Positions 15,498-24,657 of a DNA stretch of 64,000 nt are shown here, one piece after another. How positions within the stretch are numbered: the first letter of the stretch is position 1; the number at the start of each line of letters is the position of its first letter. The translations under genes were made by a program, and so were the position numbers. The notes under the pieces are model-generated. The model ran no database searches, was not told where the DNA came from, and saw only the letters and a program-made list of their open reading frames with translations. Source of the stretch: Verrucomicrobiia bacterium (GTDB taxonomy: Bacteria; Verrucomicrobiota; Verrucomicrobiia; Verrucomicrobiales; Akkermansiaceae); NCBI GenBank assembly GCA_947462875.1, contig CANHQJ010000001.1, positions 1 through 64,000 of the forward strand. Direction: 5' to 3'.

Positions 15498-15767
15498 ATG
15501 GCAAAAGCAAGCTGGATCGCACGAAACAAACGCAAACAAGCAACGGTGGCAAAGTATGCCGACCTGCGCATGAAATTGAAAAAAGAGAAGGACTATGTTG
15601 GTCTGACCATGCTTCCTCGTGATGCGAGCCCCACTCGTTTGGTGAATCGTTGCGAGTTCAGCGGTCGCCGCCGCGCGTTCCTGCGCCGCTTCCGTCTCTC
15701 GCGGATCAGCTTCCGTGAAATGGCTTCCGCCGGATTGATTCCAGGCGTGACCAAATCAAGCTGGTAA
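15498..15767 (+). CDS. rpsN: 30S ribosomal protein S14, zinc-free type
   Basis: 89 residues. It has the conserved [10 protein letters not shown] start and the [27 protein letters not shown] core. Only one Cys is in that motif, so it is the C-minus, zinc-independent form. In most genomes it sits in the spc ribosomal operon; here it is alone between terminators, with a weak promoter candidate (TTGCCA at 15456, TACTTT at 15478). Confidence 0.95.
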   Translation: MAKASWIARNKRKQATVAKYADLRMKLKKEKDYVGLTMLPRDASPTRLVNRCEFSGRRRAFLRRFRLSRISFREMASAGLIPGVTKSSW

Positions 15768-15792
15768 TACGGGCACAGTCTGTGCTTGTATC

Positions 15793-15830
15793 GACGCGGA
15801 GCGGAAATTTCCCGTATCCGCGTCTTTCTT
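15793..15830 (+). terminator. Hairpin plus T-run between rpsN and the FmdB-like gene
   Basis: GACGCGGA (15793-15800) pairs with TCCGCGTC (15817-15824); the 16-nt interior can fold further (CGG/CCG). TTTCTT follows directly and the next ATG is at 15831. It may terminate rpsN or act as a leader structure of the next gene. Confidence 0.55.
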
Positions 15831-16091
15831 ATGCCACTCTACGAATATATTGCCGAATCCCCCGAAGACCCGAGTTTATCGTGTCGTATCTGCGCGAAGG
15901 GATTTGAGTTGCGTCGCCCGGTGGATCGCGCGCCTTTGCTGGTTTGCCCCTTGTGCAAACACCCCGTGAAAAAACTCATTTCGCGGGTGAACTCACCCAC
16001 CATCACGAAGCCTATGTCGGTGACCGATGCCAAAAAGGCCGGCTTCACGATTCTGGAGCGCCGTGATCAAGGTGTTTACGAAAAACTCTAA
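15831..16091 (+). CDS. FmdB/CxxC zinc-ribbon protein
   Basis: 86 residues from ATG 15831. It starts with MPLYEYI, the hallmark of FmdB-family regulators. Two metal pairs (CRIC at about 18-21 and CPLC at about 39-42) would bind Zn. The C-terminal part is helical and basic. Role unknown in general; once linked to formamidase regulation. It lies 2 bp before the CNNM gene. Confidence 0.88.
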   Translation: MPLYEYIAESPEDPSLSCRICAKGFELRRPVDRAPLLVCPLCKHPVKKLISRVNSPTITKPMSVTDAKKAGFTILERRDQGVYEKL

Positions 16092-16093
16092 CG

Positions 16094-17506
16094 ATGAACT
16101 CGCTTATTTCCTTGCTCGCCACCGCCCCCACGGAGTATCCTCCGGGTTGGCAGATCATGCTTTATTTGGCGGGCATGTTGTTTTTCCTGCTGCTGAATGC
16201 GTTTTTCGTTGCGGCGGAGTTCGCCATCGTGAAAGTCCGCCCCAGCCAGGTGGAGACGGTGGCCAAGCTGAAGCCGCGCCGCGCGGAATCGACGCGGGCC
16301 ATCATCGAGAACCTCGACCCCTATCTCTCGGCCTGTCAGCTCGGCATCACGATCGCCTCGCTGGCACTGGGTTTCCTCGGTGAACCACTCGTGGAAAGCA
16401 TGGTCGGTCCCTCCCTGAGCAAGCTGTTTCCGAATCTGGTGGCGGTAAAAGTGTTAGGCCTCGACATGATCTCGGCGATTTCGTTTGTGATCGCCATCAT
16501 GTCCTTCACGGCGCTGCACGTGATTCTCGGCGAGCTGATGCCGAAGTCGATCGCGATCCGCAAGTCTCTGGAGACTTCGCTGGAGTTGTCACGTCCGCTG
16601 CAACTGTTCGCTTCCGCCTTTTCCTTGCCGATCCGCTGGATGAACGGTGCTGCCAACTCCTTGCTGAAAAACGTGCTGCGCATCCAGCCCGCCGATGAAC
16701 ATGGTCACGCCCACAGCGCCGAGGAGCTCGTCTATCTGGTCGAGGAAAGCGAGCGCAATCAGAAAGTCACGGAGATCGAGCGCGAGATCCTCATCAATGC
16801 CCTGGAGCTCAACGAAGTGTGGGTGCGCGATGTGATGACGCATCGTGGCGATGTCGTTTACCTCGATGCCGATCAAAGCTTCCAGCACTCGCTCGACATC
16901 GCGCTCAAGTCGCAACACACCCGTTTTCCGCTGGTGCGCGGGCATCTCGATAACACCATAGGCCTGATCCACATCAAGGACATGCTCAAGCTCATCAACG
17001 ATCCCGACCCCGATCTCATGCGCATCAAGCGCGAGATGAAAGTGGTGCCGGAAACGATGCCGCTCGATGTGCTGCTGAAATTTTTCCTCAAAGAGCGCGC
17101 CCACGTCGCCCAGGTGGCGGATGAGTTCGGCCACATCGGTGGCGTGGTGTTCCTCGATAACGTCATCGAGGAATTGGTGGGCGACATTCAGGATGAGTTC
17201 GATAACGACAAGTCCGAATTCACCCGTATCAACGAGCACGAATTTGTCGTCGAGGGCACCACCACGCTCAACGACCTCGCCGATTTCGAAGAAGACCTCT
17301 ACATCGACAGCGGGGAGGTGACCACCGTGGGCGGCTACATCACGCAGTTGTTAGGCCGTTTTCCCGAGCTGGGAGAAACCATCGAGATTCTCGGCTACGA
17401 AGCGCGCGTCACCAGCGTGGACGACAGATTGGTCGGCCAAATCCATTTCCGCAAACTGCAACCCAAAGACGAAGAGGCGGAGAGTGAGAAGGAAGCAGGG
17501 GATTGA
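16094..17506 (+). CDS. CNNM/HlyC-CorC membrane protein with CBS pair
   Basis: 470 residues. DUF21 transmembrane domain (about 15-200) opens with LNAFFVAAEFAIVKVR, followed by a CBS pair (about 215-335; VWVRDVMTHRGDVVYL starts it) and a C-terminal CorC_HlyC domain (about 350-440). Family members export Mg2+ or similar ions; called hemolysin-like historically without evidence of haemolysis. Co-directional with the FmdB-like gene and convergent with the Lon-N gene. Confidence 0.9.
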   Translation: MNSLISLLATAPTEYPPGWQIMLYLAGMLFFLLLNAFFVAAEFAIVKVRPSQVETVAKLKPRRAESTRAIIENLDPYLSACQLGITIASLALGFLGEPLVESMVGPSLSKLFPNLVAVKVLGLDMISAISFVIAIMSFTALHVILGELMPKSIAIRKSLETSLELSRPLQLFASAFSLPIRWMNGAANSLLKNVLRIQPADEHGHAHSAEELVYLVEESERNQKVTEIEREILINALELNEVWVRDVMTHRGDVVYLDADQSFQHSLDIALKSQHTRFPLVRGHLDNTIGLIHIKDMLKLINDPDPDLMRIKREMKVVPETMPLDVLLKFFLKERAHVAQVADEFGHIGGVVFLDNVIEELVGDIQDEFDNDKSEFTRINEHEFVVEGTTTLNDLADFEEDLYIDSGEVTTVGGYITQLLGRFPELGETIEILGYEARVTSVDDRLVGQIHFRKLQPKDEEAESEKEAGD

Positions 17507-17518
17507 TGATCGCCTGAC

Positions 17519-18124
17519 TCAATCCGGCTGCAATGCCTGGCAGAGCCATGCGATGCGGGCGGCGGGGTGTTCCAGTTCCAGCAGCATCTGGCGCATGTCG
17601 GTGTCGTGGATGAATTGCTGGGAGACGATGTCGGCGAGGATGACGGGGTCATCGGTGCGGTGCATCATTTCCATGACGGCTTTTTGCACTTCGTCGGAGA
17701 GGTCTTTGATGGCGTCTTCGATGCAGCCGCGCAAGGTCGCGACGGCGCCGGCGGCTTGGTGGGCGGGTTCGAAAATGGCGGGGATGGGCTCGATCTCGGC
17801 GAAGGGGTAGGGTTTGCCCTCTAGCCAACGCTTGAATTTCACACGGATCACGCCGTGCAGTAGAAGATTCGAGGTGCCGTCCTGTTGCTCGTGCGAGGCG
17901 CGCACGATGCCGATGGTGCCGACGGGTGCGGCGCATTCGTTCGGATCCTCGGAATCGGAGATTTTGTTAGTCACAGCGAAGAAGCAGTGGGTGTCGATCG
18001 CTTCCTGCAACATGATGCGGTAGCGTTCTTCAAAGATGTGCAGCGGCAGTCCGCCATGCGGAAACAGCACGCAGTCGGGCAGGATCATGACGCCGACTTG
18101 TTCGGGCAAATGCAGTGCGGACAT
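17519..18124 (-). CDS. Lon N-terminal (LAN) domain protein
   Basis: 201 residues. The PUA-like Lon-N fold is recognised by VMILPDCVLFPHGGLPLHIFEERYRIM near the N terminus, followed by the YPFAEIEPI strand and a helical C-terminal bundle. No AAA+ or protease domain follows, so it is a stand-alone member of unknown role, perhaps a substrate binder. Starts 6 bp after the lpxA stop and is coupled to it. Confidence 0.88.
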   Translation of the reverse strand: MSALHLPEQVGVMILPDCVLFPHGGLPLHIFEERYRIMLQEAIDTHCFFAVTNKISDSEDPNECAAPVGTIGIVRASHEQQDGTSNLLLHGVIRVKFKRWLEGKPYPFAEIEPIPAIFEPAHQAAGAVATLRGCIEDAIKDLSDEVQKAVMEMMHRTDDPVILADIVSQQFIHDTDMRQMLLELEHPAARIAWLCQALQPD

Positions 18125-18130
18125 GGTTCG

Positions 18131-18979
18131 TCAGAGAGTGGTGGTTCGGGTGAGGATGCCTTTGCGCGAGGGGTTTTCCACGGCCCTGACCAGCACCAGA
18201 GCGGCATCCGACCACTGCATTTGCGCGGCTTGTTGCAGGGCGATCTGGCGGTTTCCTTCCAACAAAAGCCGGAAGGCTCGTTTGATTTCGGCACGTTGAT
18301 CGGGAGAAAATCCAGCGCGTTTCAGGCCGATGACATTGAGCGCGGCGAGCAGGTTGTTGCCGTGGGCCATGCAGTAGGGCGGGATGTCCTGGCTGATGGC
18401 GGCGTTGCCCTGGGCGATGGCGTAGTCGCCGATGTGGATGAATTGGTGAAACACCGAGCCTCCGCCGAGAAAACATTTGTTGCCGACCCGGATGTGGCCG
18501 GCGAGCAGGACATTGTTGGCGAGGACATTGTGGTCGCCCAGTTGTACGTCGTGGGCGAGGTGCACGCCCGTCATGAGGAAATTGTTCGCGCCGATGCGTG
18601 TCATGCCGCCGCTTTGCGAGCCGCGATGGATGGTGACGTATTCGCGCAGGGTGTTGTTTTCCCCGATCTCCACGCCCGAGTCCGTTTGCGGATCGAAATG
18701 CAGGTCCTGCGGGTCGGCGCCGACGATGGAGCCCCAGCCGATCTGCGTGCCACGGGCGATGCTGACATTTCCCTGGATCAGGACGTGGCCCGCGATCACG
18801 CAGCCTTCGGCGATGGTGGCGGGGCCCTCGATCACGGAAAAGGGGCCGACGCGGACATCGGCAGCGATGCGGGCCTCGGGAGAAATCAGAGCGGTGGGGT
18901 GGATCAGCGGAGTGGACAAAGCGAAGGCATTGTGGCGCAGATTTGCGAATCGGAAAGCAGAAAGATCGCCATGTGACAC
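18131..18979 (-). CDS. lpxA: Acyl-ACP:UDP-GlcNAc O-acyltransferase LpxA
   Basis: 282 residues, slightly longer than the usual 255-265 because of an N-terminal extension; a TTG near 18920 would give the common length. Left-handed beta-helix hexads run through about residue 215 (for example TALISPEARIAADVRVG), with the catalytic His in GVHLAHDVQLGDH, and a C-terminal helical domain. It performs the first step of lipid A synthesis, indicating an outer membrane with LPS. Other lpx genes are not in the window. Confidence 0.9.
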   Translation of the reverse strand: MSHGDLSAFRFANLRHNAFALSTPLIHPTALISPEARIAADVRVGPFSVIEGPATIAEGCVIAGHVLIQGNVSIARGTQIGWGSIVGADPQDLHFDPQTDSGVEIGENNTLREYVTIHRGSQSGGMTRIGANNFLMTGVHLAHDVQLGDHNVLANNVLLAGHIRVGNKCFLGGGSVFHQFIHIGDYAIAQGNAAISQDIPPYCMAHGNNLLAALNVIGLKRAGFSPDQRAEIKRAFRLLLEGNRQIALQQAAQMQWSDAALVLVRAVENPSRKGILTRTTTL

Positions 18980-19036
18980 GACATGCGCATTTTGACGTTG
19001 AAAATCGCGCTGAATTGATGCTTGCTCGCGTCGCTT

Positions 19037-20908
19037 ATGTCCGAGAGAAAAACTTTAGAAGAACGCCATCAGATGTCCGATGTGGAACGTCTCCGTCACT
19101 CCTGCGCGCACGTGATGGCCACCGCGATTTCCCGGATTTGGCCTGACGTGCAGTTTGCCGCCGGTCCGCCGGTGGAGAATGGTTTCTATTACGACATGCA
19201 GCTCTCCCATCGCATCAGCCCGGATGATTTCCCGCGCATCGAGGAGGAGATGAAAAAAGTGGTCAAGGACAATGAGCCGTTCGAGCGCGTGGTCGTATCG
19301 CGCGATGAAGCGATGGCACTGGCGCAGAGCGGTCGCCTCAGCTTCGTGGCCGAGCGCCCGGAGCCCAGCATTTTCAAGGTCGATCTGCTCAATGATATCC
19401 CCGAGGGCGAGGAAATTTCGCTCTACAAAAATGGCGACTTCTGGGACCTCTGCGCCGGTCCGCACGTCGGACGCACGGGCAACTGCAAGGCCTTCAAGCT
19501 GATGAGCGTGGCCAGCGCCTTTTACAAAGGCGACAAAACCCGCCCGGTGTTGCAGCGTCTGTATGGCACGTGCTTCAAGAACTCGACCGAGCTGCAAGAG
19601 CATCTGGTCAAGCTGGAGGAAGCGAAAAAACGCGATCACCGCAAGCTGGGTCGTGAGATGGGACTGTTCCATATCGATGAGATGGTGGGGCAGGGACTGA
19701 TTTTGTGGAAGCCGAAGGGCGGACTGATCCGCCGTGCCTTGCAGGAGTTCATCACCTCCGAGCTGGATCGTCAGGGCTACTCGCAAGTCTTCACGCCGCA
19801 CATCGGCAAGCTCGATCTCTATCGCACTTCCGGGCACTTTCCCTACTACCAGGAAAGCCAGTACCCGGCGATTCCCGAGCGCAGTGTGTTGGAAAAACTC
19901 GCCGATGAGGATGCGACCTGCGCGACGCTCATCAACGGGCTGGAAAACGGCGAATACGAGGGCTACATGCTCAAGCCGATGAACTGTCCGCACCACATCA
20001 AGATTTTCGATAGCGAGCCGCATTCGTACCGCGATCTGCCTGTGCGTCTGGCGGAATTCGGCACCGTGTATCGCTGGGAGCAATCCGGCGAGCTCGGCGG
20101 CATGACGCGTGTGCGTGGTTTCACGCAGGATGACGCGCACCTTTTCTGCACGCCCGATCAAGTCGCGGCAGAAGTGCAAGGTTGCCTCGGCCTCGTGAAA
20201 AAAGTGTTAGGCACGCTCGGCATGAACGAGTATCGCGTGCGTCTTTCCCTGCGCGATCCGGATTCCGATAAATATGTCGGCGATCCGGCGAACTGGGAAA
20301 AGGCGGAAAACGCCCTGCGCGAAGCCGTGCAAACCCTGGGCGTGGAGTACAGCGAAGAGCTGGGCGAAGCGGCGTTTTATGGACCGAAGATCGACTTCGT
20401 CGTCAAGGATGTGATCGGTCGCGATTGGCAGCTCGGCACCGTGCAGGTGGACTACAACCTGCCCGAGCGCTTCAATCTGAGCTACATCGGCGAGGACAAC
20501 CGTCCGCACCGCCCGGTGATGATCCACCGCGCGCCGTTTGGTTCGTTAGAGCGTTTCACCGGTTTGCTGATCGAGCATTTCGAGGGCAAGTTCCCCACGT
20601 GGCTGGCTCCCGAGCAAGTGCGTGTATTGCCGATTTCCGAAAAATTCCTCGACTACGCGGAGTTGGTGACGGCGCAGTTGGCCGATCAAAAAATCCGCGT
20701 CAGCATGGATCGCACCTCCGACAAGATCGGCGCGAAAATCCGCAATGCGCGCCTCGAGCGTGTGCCTTACATGCTGATCATCGGTCAGAAAGAGGAAGAG
20801 GAGCAAACGGTCTCCGTGCGTCATCGCGACCGCGATGATCTCGGTTCCTTGCCCTTGGCGGAGTTCGTGGCGAATCTATCGAGCGAAATTCAGACCCGGG
20901 CGATTTGA
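19037..20908 (+). CDS. thrS: Threonyl-tRNA synthetase without TGS domain
   Basis: 623 residues from ATG 19037 (ATG 19022 and 19073 are alternatives). It begins directly with the editing domain (LRHSCAHVMATAI; CAGPHV). The catalytic core has MLKPMNCPHHIKIF (Zn Cys), RGFTQDDAHLFC (Zn His) and MIHRAPFGSLERF (Zn His), and the anticodon-binding domain ends the protein. The usual N-terminal TGS domain of about 60 residues is missing and the frame upstream is closed by a stop, so this is not a start error. Confidence 0.95.
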   Translation: MSERKTLEERHQMSDVERLRHSCAHVMATAISRIWPDVQFAAGPPVENGFYYDMQLSHRISPDDFPRIEEEMKKVVKDNEPFERVVVSRDEAMALAQSGRLSFVAERPEPSIFKVDLLNDIPEGEEISLYKNGDFWDLCAGPHVGRTGNCKAFKLMSVASAFYKGDKTRPVLQRLYGTCFKNSTELQEHLVKLEEAKKRDHRKLGREMGLFHIDEMVGQGLILWKPKGGLIRRALQEFITSELDRQGYSQVFTPHIGKLDLYRTSGHFPYYQESQYPAIPERSVLEKLADEDATCATLINGLENGEYEGYMLKPMNCPHHIKIFDSEPHSYRDLPVRLAEFGTVYRWEQSGELGGMTRVRGFTQDDAHLFCTPDQVAAEVQGCLGLVKKVLGTLGMNEYRVRLSLRDPDSDKYVGDPANWEKAENALREAVQTLGVEYSEELGEAAFYGPKIDFVVKDVIGRDWQLGTVQVDYNLPERFNLSYIGEDNRPHRPVMIHRAPFGSLERFTGLLIEHFEGKFPTWLAPEQVRVLPISEKFLDYAELVTAQLADQKIRVSMDRTSDKIGAKIRNARLERVPYMLIIGQKEEEEQTVSVRHRDRDDLGSLPLAEFVANLSSEIQTRAI

Positions 20909-20920
20909 TCGCTATGGAGT

Positions 20921-20994
20921 AGGGATTTTTAATCCCTTTCTTCAAACCCAGTGCGTATGAATTGTTGAGTGGAAGAAAGGGATTGCAAATCCCT
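20921..20994. repeat. Long imperfect inverted repeat between convergent thrS and the HlyD gene
   Basis: The left arm at 20921-20942 and right arm at 20973-20994 are 22 bp each and match at 20 positions as inverted copies (AGGGATT...CCCTTTCTT against AAGAAAGGGATT...CCCT). Each arm is itself nearly palindromic (AGGGATT/AATCCCT). It may be a bidirectional terminator or a REP-like dispersed element. Confidence 0.65.
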
Positions 20995-21002
20995 TCTCCT
21001 TA

Positions 21003-22253
21003 TCATTTCTCCACCACCCTCGATTGGTCTTTCACCGCATCGGGCGGGTGGAGCAGGACCCGATCGCCGGCGCTGAGTCCGCTGAGCACCTCGCTTTTGC
21101 GGCCATCGCTGTGTCCGATTTCCACATCGGTTTTGTGGGCGATGCCGGCAATCACCCGATAGGCTTTCCAGGCATTGTTTTCGCGGAACAGTCCGCTCGA
21201 TGGCACGACCAACACATCGTCGGCGTGCCAGGTGGCGATGCGGGCTTCCACGCGGAAACGATCGCCGAGAGATTTGGCTTCGTCGGGCGGGTTGATCAGA
21301 TCGATGAGCACGATGACCCGTTGCTCTTCCACGCCCAGTGATGACACCTTGGTAAAGGCCGCGGGCTCGATGCGTCGGACTTTTCCTGCCAGCGGAGCAC
21401 CCGCGCCCCATTGTTCGATCAGCGCATCAGCCCCGGGGCGGATGGTAACGGCATCGCGCGAGAGGATTTCCGCTTCCACTTCGATGTCGGCAGCGTCGCC
21501 GATTTCCAAAATTTCCATTCCCGCATTCGCGATCATCTCGCTCTCCTGCATCACGCGCAGCACCACGCCTGAGACGGGCGCTTTGACCTCGACCAGATTT
21601 TCCGCGAGCTGCGTCGCGGGCCGTGAGAGAACGGCGCGTGCCTGAGCCAGTTCAAACTCGCGGATTTGCCCTTCAAATTCCATGGCTCTCACTTCGGCTG
21701 CCTTGATCGCGGCATCGGCTTCGATGCGTTCACGGTCCGACTGCGATAGAATGCCCGTCGTTTTTTCCGCGCTGATGCGCTGGAGTTCCGCGTCCGCGCG
21801 CTGCCAGGCGAGCTTGGCGACCTTGAGCATTTCCTGCGAGCGCTGTGAGACGGCGACTTGCTGGGAAACGGCGGCCTCGGCTTGTTGGCGCGCGCGCGGA
21901 TCGAGCAATGGCGTGGCCGCGGGCTCGATGCTGGTGATGACGGTCTCATTCGCCTTCACCGCATCGCCCGGTCGGAGCGTCACGCGCTTCATCGTTCCCG
22001 CCACGGGCACGGCGACGATGTAGCGATTGCGGATGCGGGTTTTTCCTTCTTCCAATACCGTGACGGTGAGAGCGGATCGGCTGACCTCACCCGTTTCCAC
22101 GGGAATCGGCTTCGGCCACAATCCGGCGACGATCAAAGCCACCACGGTGATGATGATCAGCCAGGGCAGAATTTTTCGCAGCAAATGCCGGCCCGAACGG
22201 TTGGGAGGATTCGCCCACGGAGCGGTGGTGGAGTGTGATGAGGTATCGGCCAT
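21003..22253 (-). CDS. HlyD/RND-type periplasmic adaptor of an ABC exporter
   Basis: 416 residues. N-terminal TM anchor (about 26-46, ILPWLIIITVVALIVAGLW), a biotinyl-lipoyl half (VAVPVAGTMKRVTLRPGDAV), a long coiled coil (about 120-215, rich in Ala/Glu/Arg), the second lipoyl half (VEVKAPVSGVVLRV), and beta-barrel and membrane-proximal domains. With the two upstream genes it forms a MacAB- or DevBCA-like tripartite exporter; substrate unknown. It starts 21 bp after the permease stop. Confidence 0.9.
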   Translation of the reverse strand: MADTSSHSTTAPWANPPNRSGRHLLRKILPWLIIITVVALIVAGLWPKPIPVETGEVSRSALTVTVLEEGKTRIRNRYIVAVPVAGTMKRVTLRPGDAVKANETVITSIEPAATPLLDPRARQQAEAAVSQQVAVSQRSQEMLKVAKLAWQRADAELQRISAEKTTGILSQSDRERIEADAAIKAAEVRAMEFEGQIREFELAQARAVLSRPATQLAENLVEVKAPVSGVVLRVMQESEMIANAGMEILEIGDAADIEVEAEILSRDAVTIRPGADALIEQWGAGAPLAGKVRRIEPAAFTKVSSLGVEEQRVIVLIDLINPPDEAKSLGDRFRVEARIATWHADDVLVVPSSGLFRENNAWKAYRVIAGIAHKTDVEIGHSDGRKSEVLSGLSAGDRVLLHPPDAVKDQSRVVEK

Positions 22254-22274
22254 GGACAGAGGTAGTGTAGTGCA

Positions 22275-24644
22275 TCAATCGCGTGCTTTCAAGACGCTGA
22301 CGAGATCAAGTTGCGCCAGCAGCCGGCTCACCAGCGCGAAGGAGCTGATGGCGGCCGTCAGCACGACGATGACCGCGATGGAATACGTGGAGGTGTTGAT
22401 CAGAATCGGCAAGCGCACCGTTTCCGTGCTGAAGGAGGAAATGATAAACAGTGCCAGGCCACGGCCGAACAGCAGGCCCGCGGGAATGGCGAGCATGACA
22501 AGAATCCACAGTTCGCCGACCAAGACACCGCGCACTTCCGGCAGGGTGAAGCCGACGACCCGCAGCGTGGCGAGCTCGCGACTGCGTTCCGATAGAGCGA
22601 TGCGGGCGCTGTTATAGACCACGCCGAAGGAAACAATCACCGCGAGCACAAAGTAGAGCGTGCGCAGGATGCCGATGCTTTTTCCCGTGGTATCGCGAAA
22701 GGCCGCGAGTTGGTCCCGCTTCACCATGGTCACCGCGATGCGCGGCGTTTCCTTGATCGTGCTCATGAAGAAATCCCAGTGGTTTTGATCGACGCTGAGG
22801 TAGGCGCCATTCACGGTATCGCCTTCCTGCAAGATGCGCCGCAGGGCATCGATGTCCATGTAGGCCGCGACCCCGGCGAAGTCCATCACCAGCCCGCGAA
22901 TGGGAATCTCCACCTTGCGGCGTTTTCCTTCCAACACCTCGATCTGCACTTCATCGCCGATGCGTGCGCCGAGAATTTCCGCGAGCTTGGCGGACATCAG
23001 CAAACCATCCGACGGCATGGCGATGGGGCGTTCGTTTTCATCGAGCAGCCGGTTCAGGTTCGCATCGTTCGGGATGCCGGTGATGGAGAGCTTTCGCGAA
23101 TACTGCGCATACTTCAGTCGCGCGCTGACACTGCGCACCGGCTCGGCACGCGTCACGCCGGGCAGATGGCTGATATCGTGAAGCCCGCGCGCCGAGGTGG
23201 TTTCATTGAGAAACACCAACACATCGTGGCGTTGCGCGCTGTTCCACTGGAAGGTGAGCAGGTGATCCACGCTATCGCTCATTGCGCCTGGCATGACCAT
23301 CAGCCCCGTGGCGAGGGCGAGTCCGCAACTGGTGAAAAGCGACTGCCACGGACGGCGCTCGATGTTGCGCAAGGCCATGCGAAAAGTCGGGCTGAACCAT
23401 TTGCTCCAGCCGAGTCGTTCTAACAGAGAAGGCCGGAAACTGGCGGGTGGTTCGGGCCGCATCGCCTCGGCAGGCGGGAGATGCACGGCCTGTCGCACCA
23501 CCGACCATACCCCCAGCACCGCGGCACCCATACTGATGCCCAGGGCCACGAGCAGCGCGTGGCCGTTGTATTGGAAATCCAGCGAGGGAAATCGGAAAAA
23601 CAAGGTGTACATGTTGACCAGTTCCTTTCCTAACAAAAATCCGCCGATGCCGCCGAGGATGGAGCCCGTGATGCCGATGAACATCACGAATTTCATGAAA
23701 TGCCAGGCGATCTGGCGCGACGAGTAGCCCTGCGCCTTGAGCTGGGCGATTTGTTCGCGCTGCAAGCGAACCAGACGGGAAAGCACCGCGTTCACCATGA
23801 AGGCCGCCACGCTGAGAAACACCACGGGATACACGTAGGAGAGCGAGTAGAGCACGCGGATCTCGTCATCCAGCCGGCGGGCCGATGCCTGTTCCGTGCG
23901 CTCGTAGGCACCGGTGGCGCCGTAGGAAACCAGCAGCCGATCCAGCTCCGCCATGACCGTGCGCGCCGAGGCTCCGGGCGTGAGGTCGAGGCAGATGTCA
24001 TTGAACGCGCCATCCATGTCGTAGGCCACCGCCAGCGCGCGGTAGTTCATCCACATCACGCTGAAGCGCTTGTGATCCGGCAGGGTCTCCCCCGCGCGTG
24101 CCTCGAACACAAACTCCGGTGACAGCCCGATGCCGCAAATTTGAAACACCTCGCGGCGGCCATTGATCACCGCCGCCAGTTCATCACCGGGCACCAGGTG
24201 ATTCGCCTCGGCAAAGGCCTCGCCGAGAACCACCGCGCGGCGTTCATCGGGGCGGGGGAAGCGGCCCTTGCGCAGGACCACACGGTTGAGTTTCTGCTCG
24301 CCGCCATCGAGCGGCAGGGAAATCACATGCCCCGTGGCGGGCACATCCAGTTCCGGCAAGTCCAGCGTCACATCCACCACCACACGCGTCTCCACGGCGG
24401 CCACGCCGGGGATTTCCGCGATGCGATCCGTCATCGCCAGCGGTGCCCGCTTGACCCGGGCAAACAGGTCCGCCATCGCATACTCTCGATAATACGCTTC
24501 ACGCGTGTTTTCCAACGTAAGGATCAGACTGCGCGTCATGATCATCATCGTCAGGCCGCAAGCCATCACCAGGCTCACGGCGATGATCTGCCCTTTCATG
24601 CGGGCGATCTCGCGAAACAGCTTGCGGTCGAGTGGGGCGATCAT
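22275..24644 (-). CDS. ABC transporter permease with two FtsX domains
   Basis: 789 residues. An N-terminal TM helix (about 18-38) is followed by a large periplasmic domain, a first three-helix FtsX block (about 270-400), a second periplasmic domain, and a second FtsX block ending near residue 785. This duplicated layout is that of LolC/E-like and DevC-like exporters that hand cargo to an adaptor rather than transport across the inner membrane. The gene sits 13 bp from the ATPase and belongs to its operon. Confidence 0.88.
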   Translation of the reverse strand: MIAPLDRKLFREIARMKGQIIAVSLVMACGLTMMIMTRSLILTLENTREAYYREYAMADLFARVKRAPLAMTDRIAEIPGVAAVETRVVVDVTLDLPELDVPATGHVISLPLDGGEQKLNRVVLRKGRFPRPDERRAVVLGEAFAEANHLVPGDELAAVINGRREVFQICGIGLSPEFVFEARAGETLPDHKRFSVMWMNYRALAVAYDMDGAFNDICLDLTPGASARTVMAELDRLLVSYGATGAYERTEQASARRLDDEIRVLYSLSYVYPVVFLSVAAFMVNAVLSRLVRLQREQIAQLKAQGYSSRQIAWHFMKFVMFIGITGSILGGIGGFLLGKELVNMYTLFFRFPSLDFQYNGHALLVALGISMGAAVLGVWSVVRQAVHLPPAEAMRPEPPASFRPSLLERLGWSKWFSPTFRMALRNIERRPWQSLFTSCGLALATGLMVMPGAMSDSVDHLLTFQWNSAQRHDVLVFLNETTSARGLHDISHLPGVTRAEPVRSVSARLKYAQYSRKLSITGIPNDANLNRLLDENERPIAMPSDGLLMSAKLAEILGARIGDEVQIEVLEGKRRKVEIPIRGLVMDFAGVAAYMDIDALRRILQEGDTVNGAYLSVDQNHWDFFMSTIKETPRIAVTMVKRDQLAAFRDTTGKSIGILRTLYFVLAVIVSFGVVYNSARIALSERSRELATLRVVGFTLPEVRGVLVGELWILVMLAIPAGLLFGRGLALFIISSFSTETVRLPILINTSTYSIAVIVVLTAAISSFALVSRLLAQLDLVSVLKARD

Positions 24645-24657
24645 GGGGCGGGGTGGT

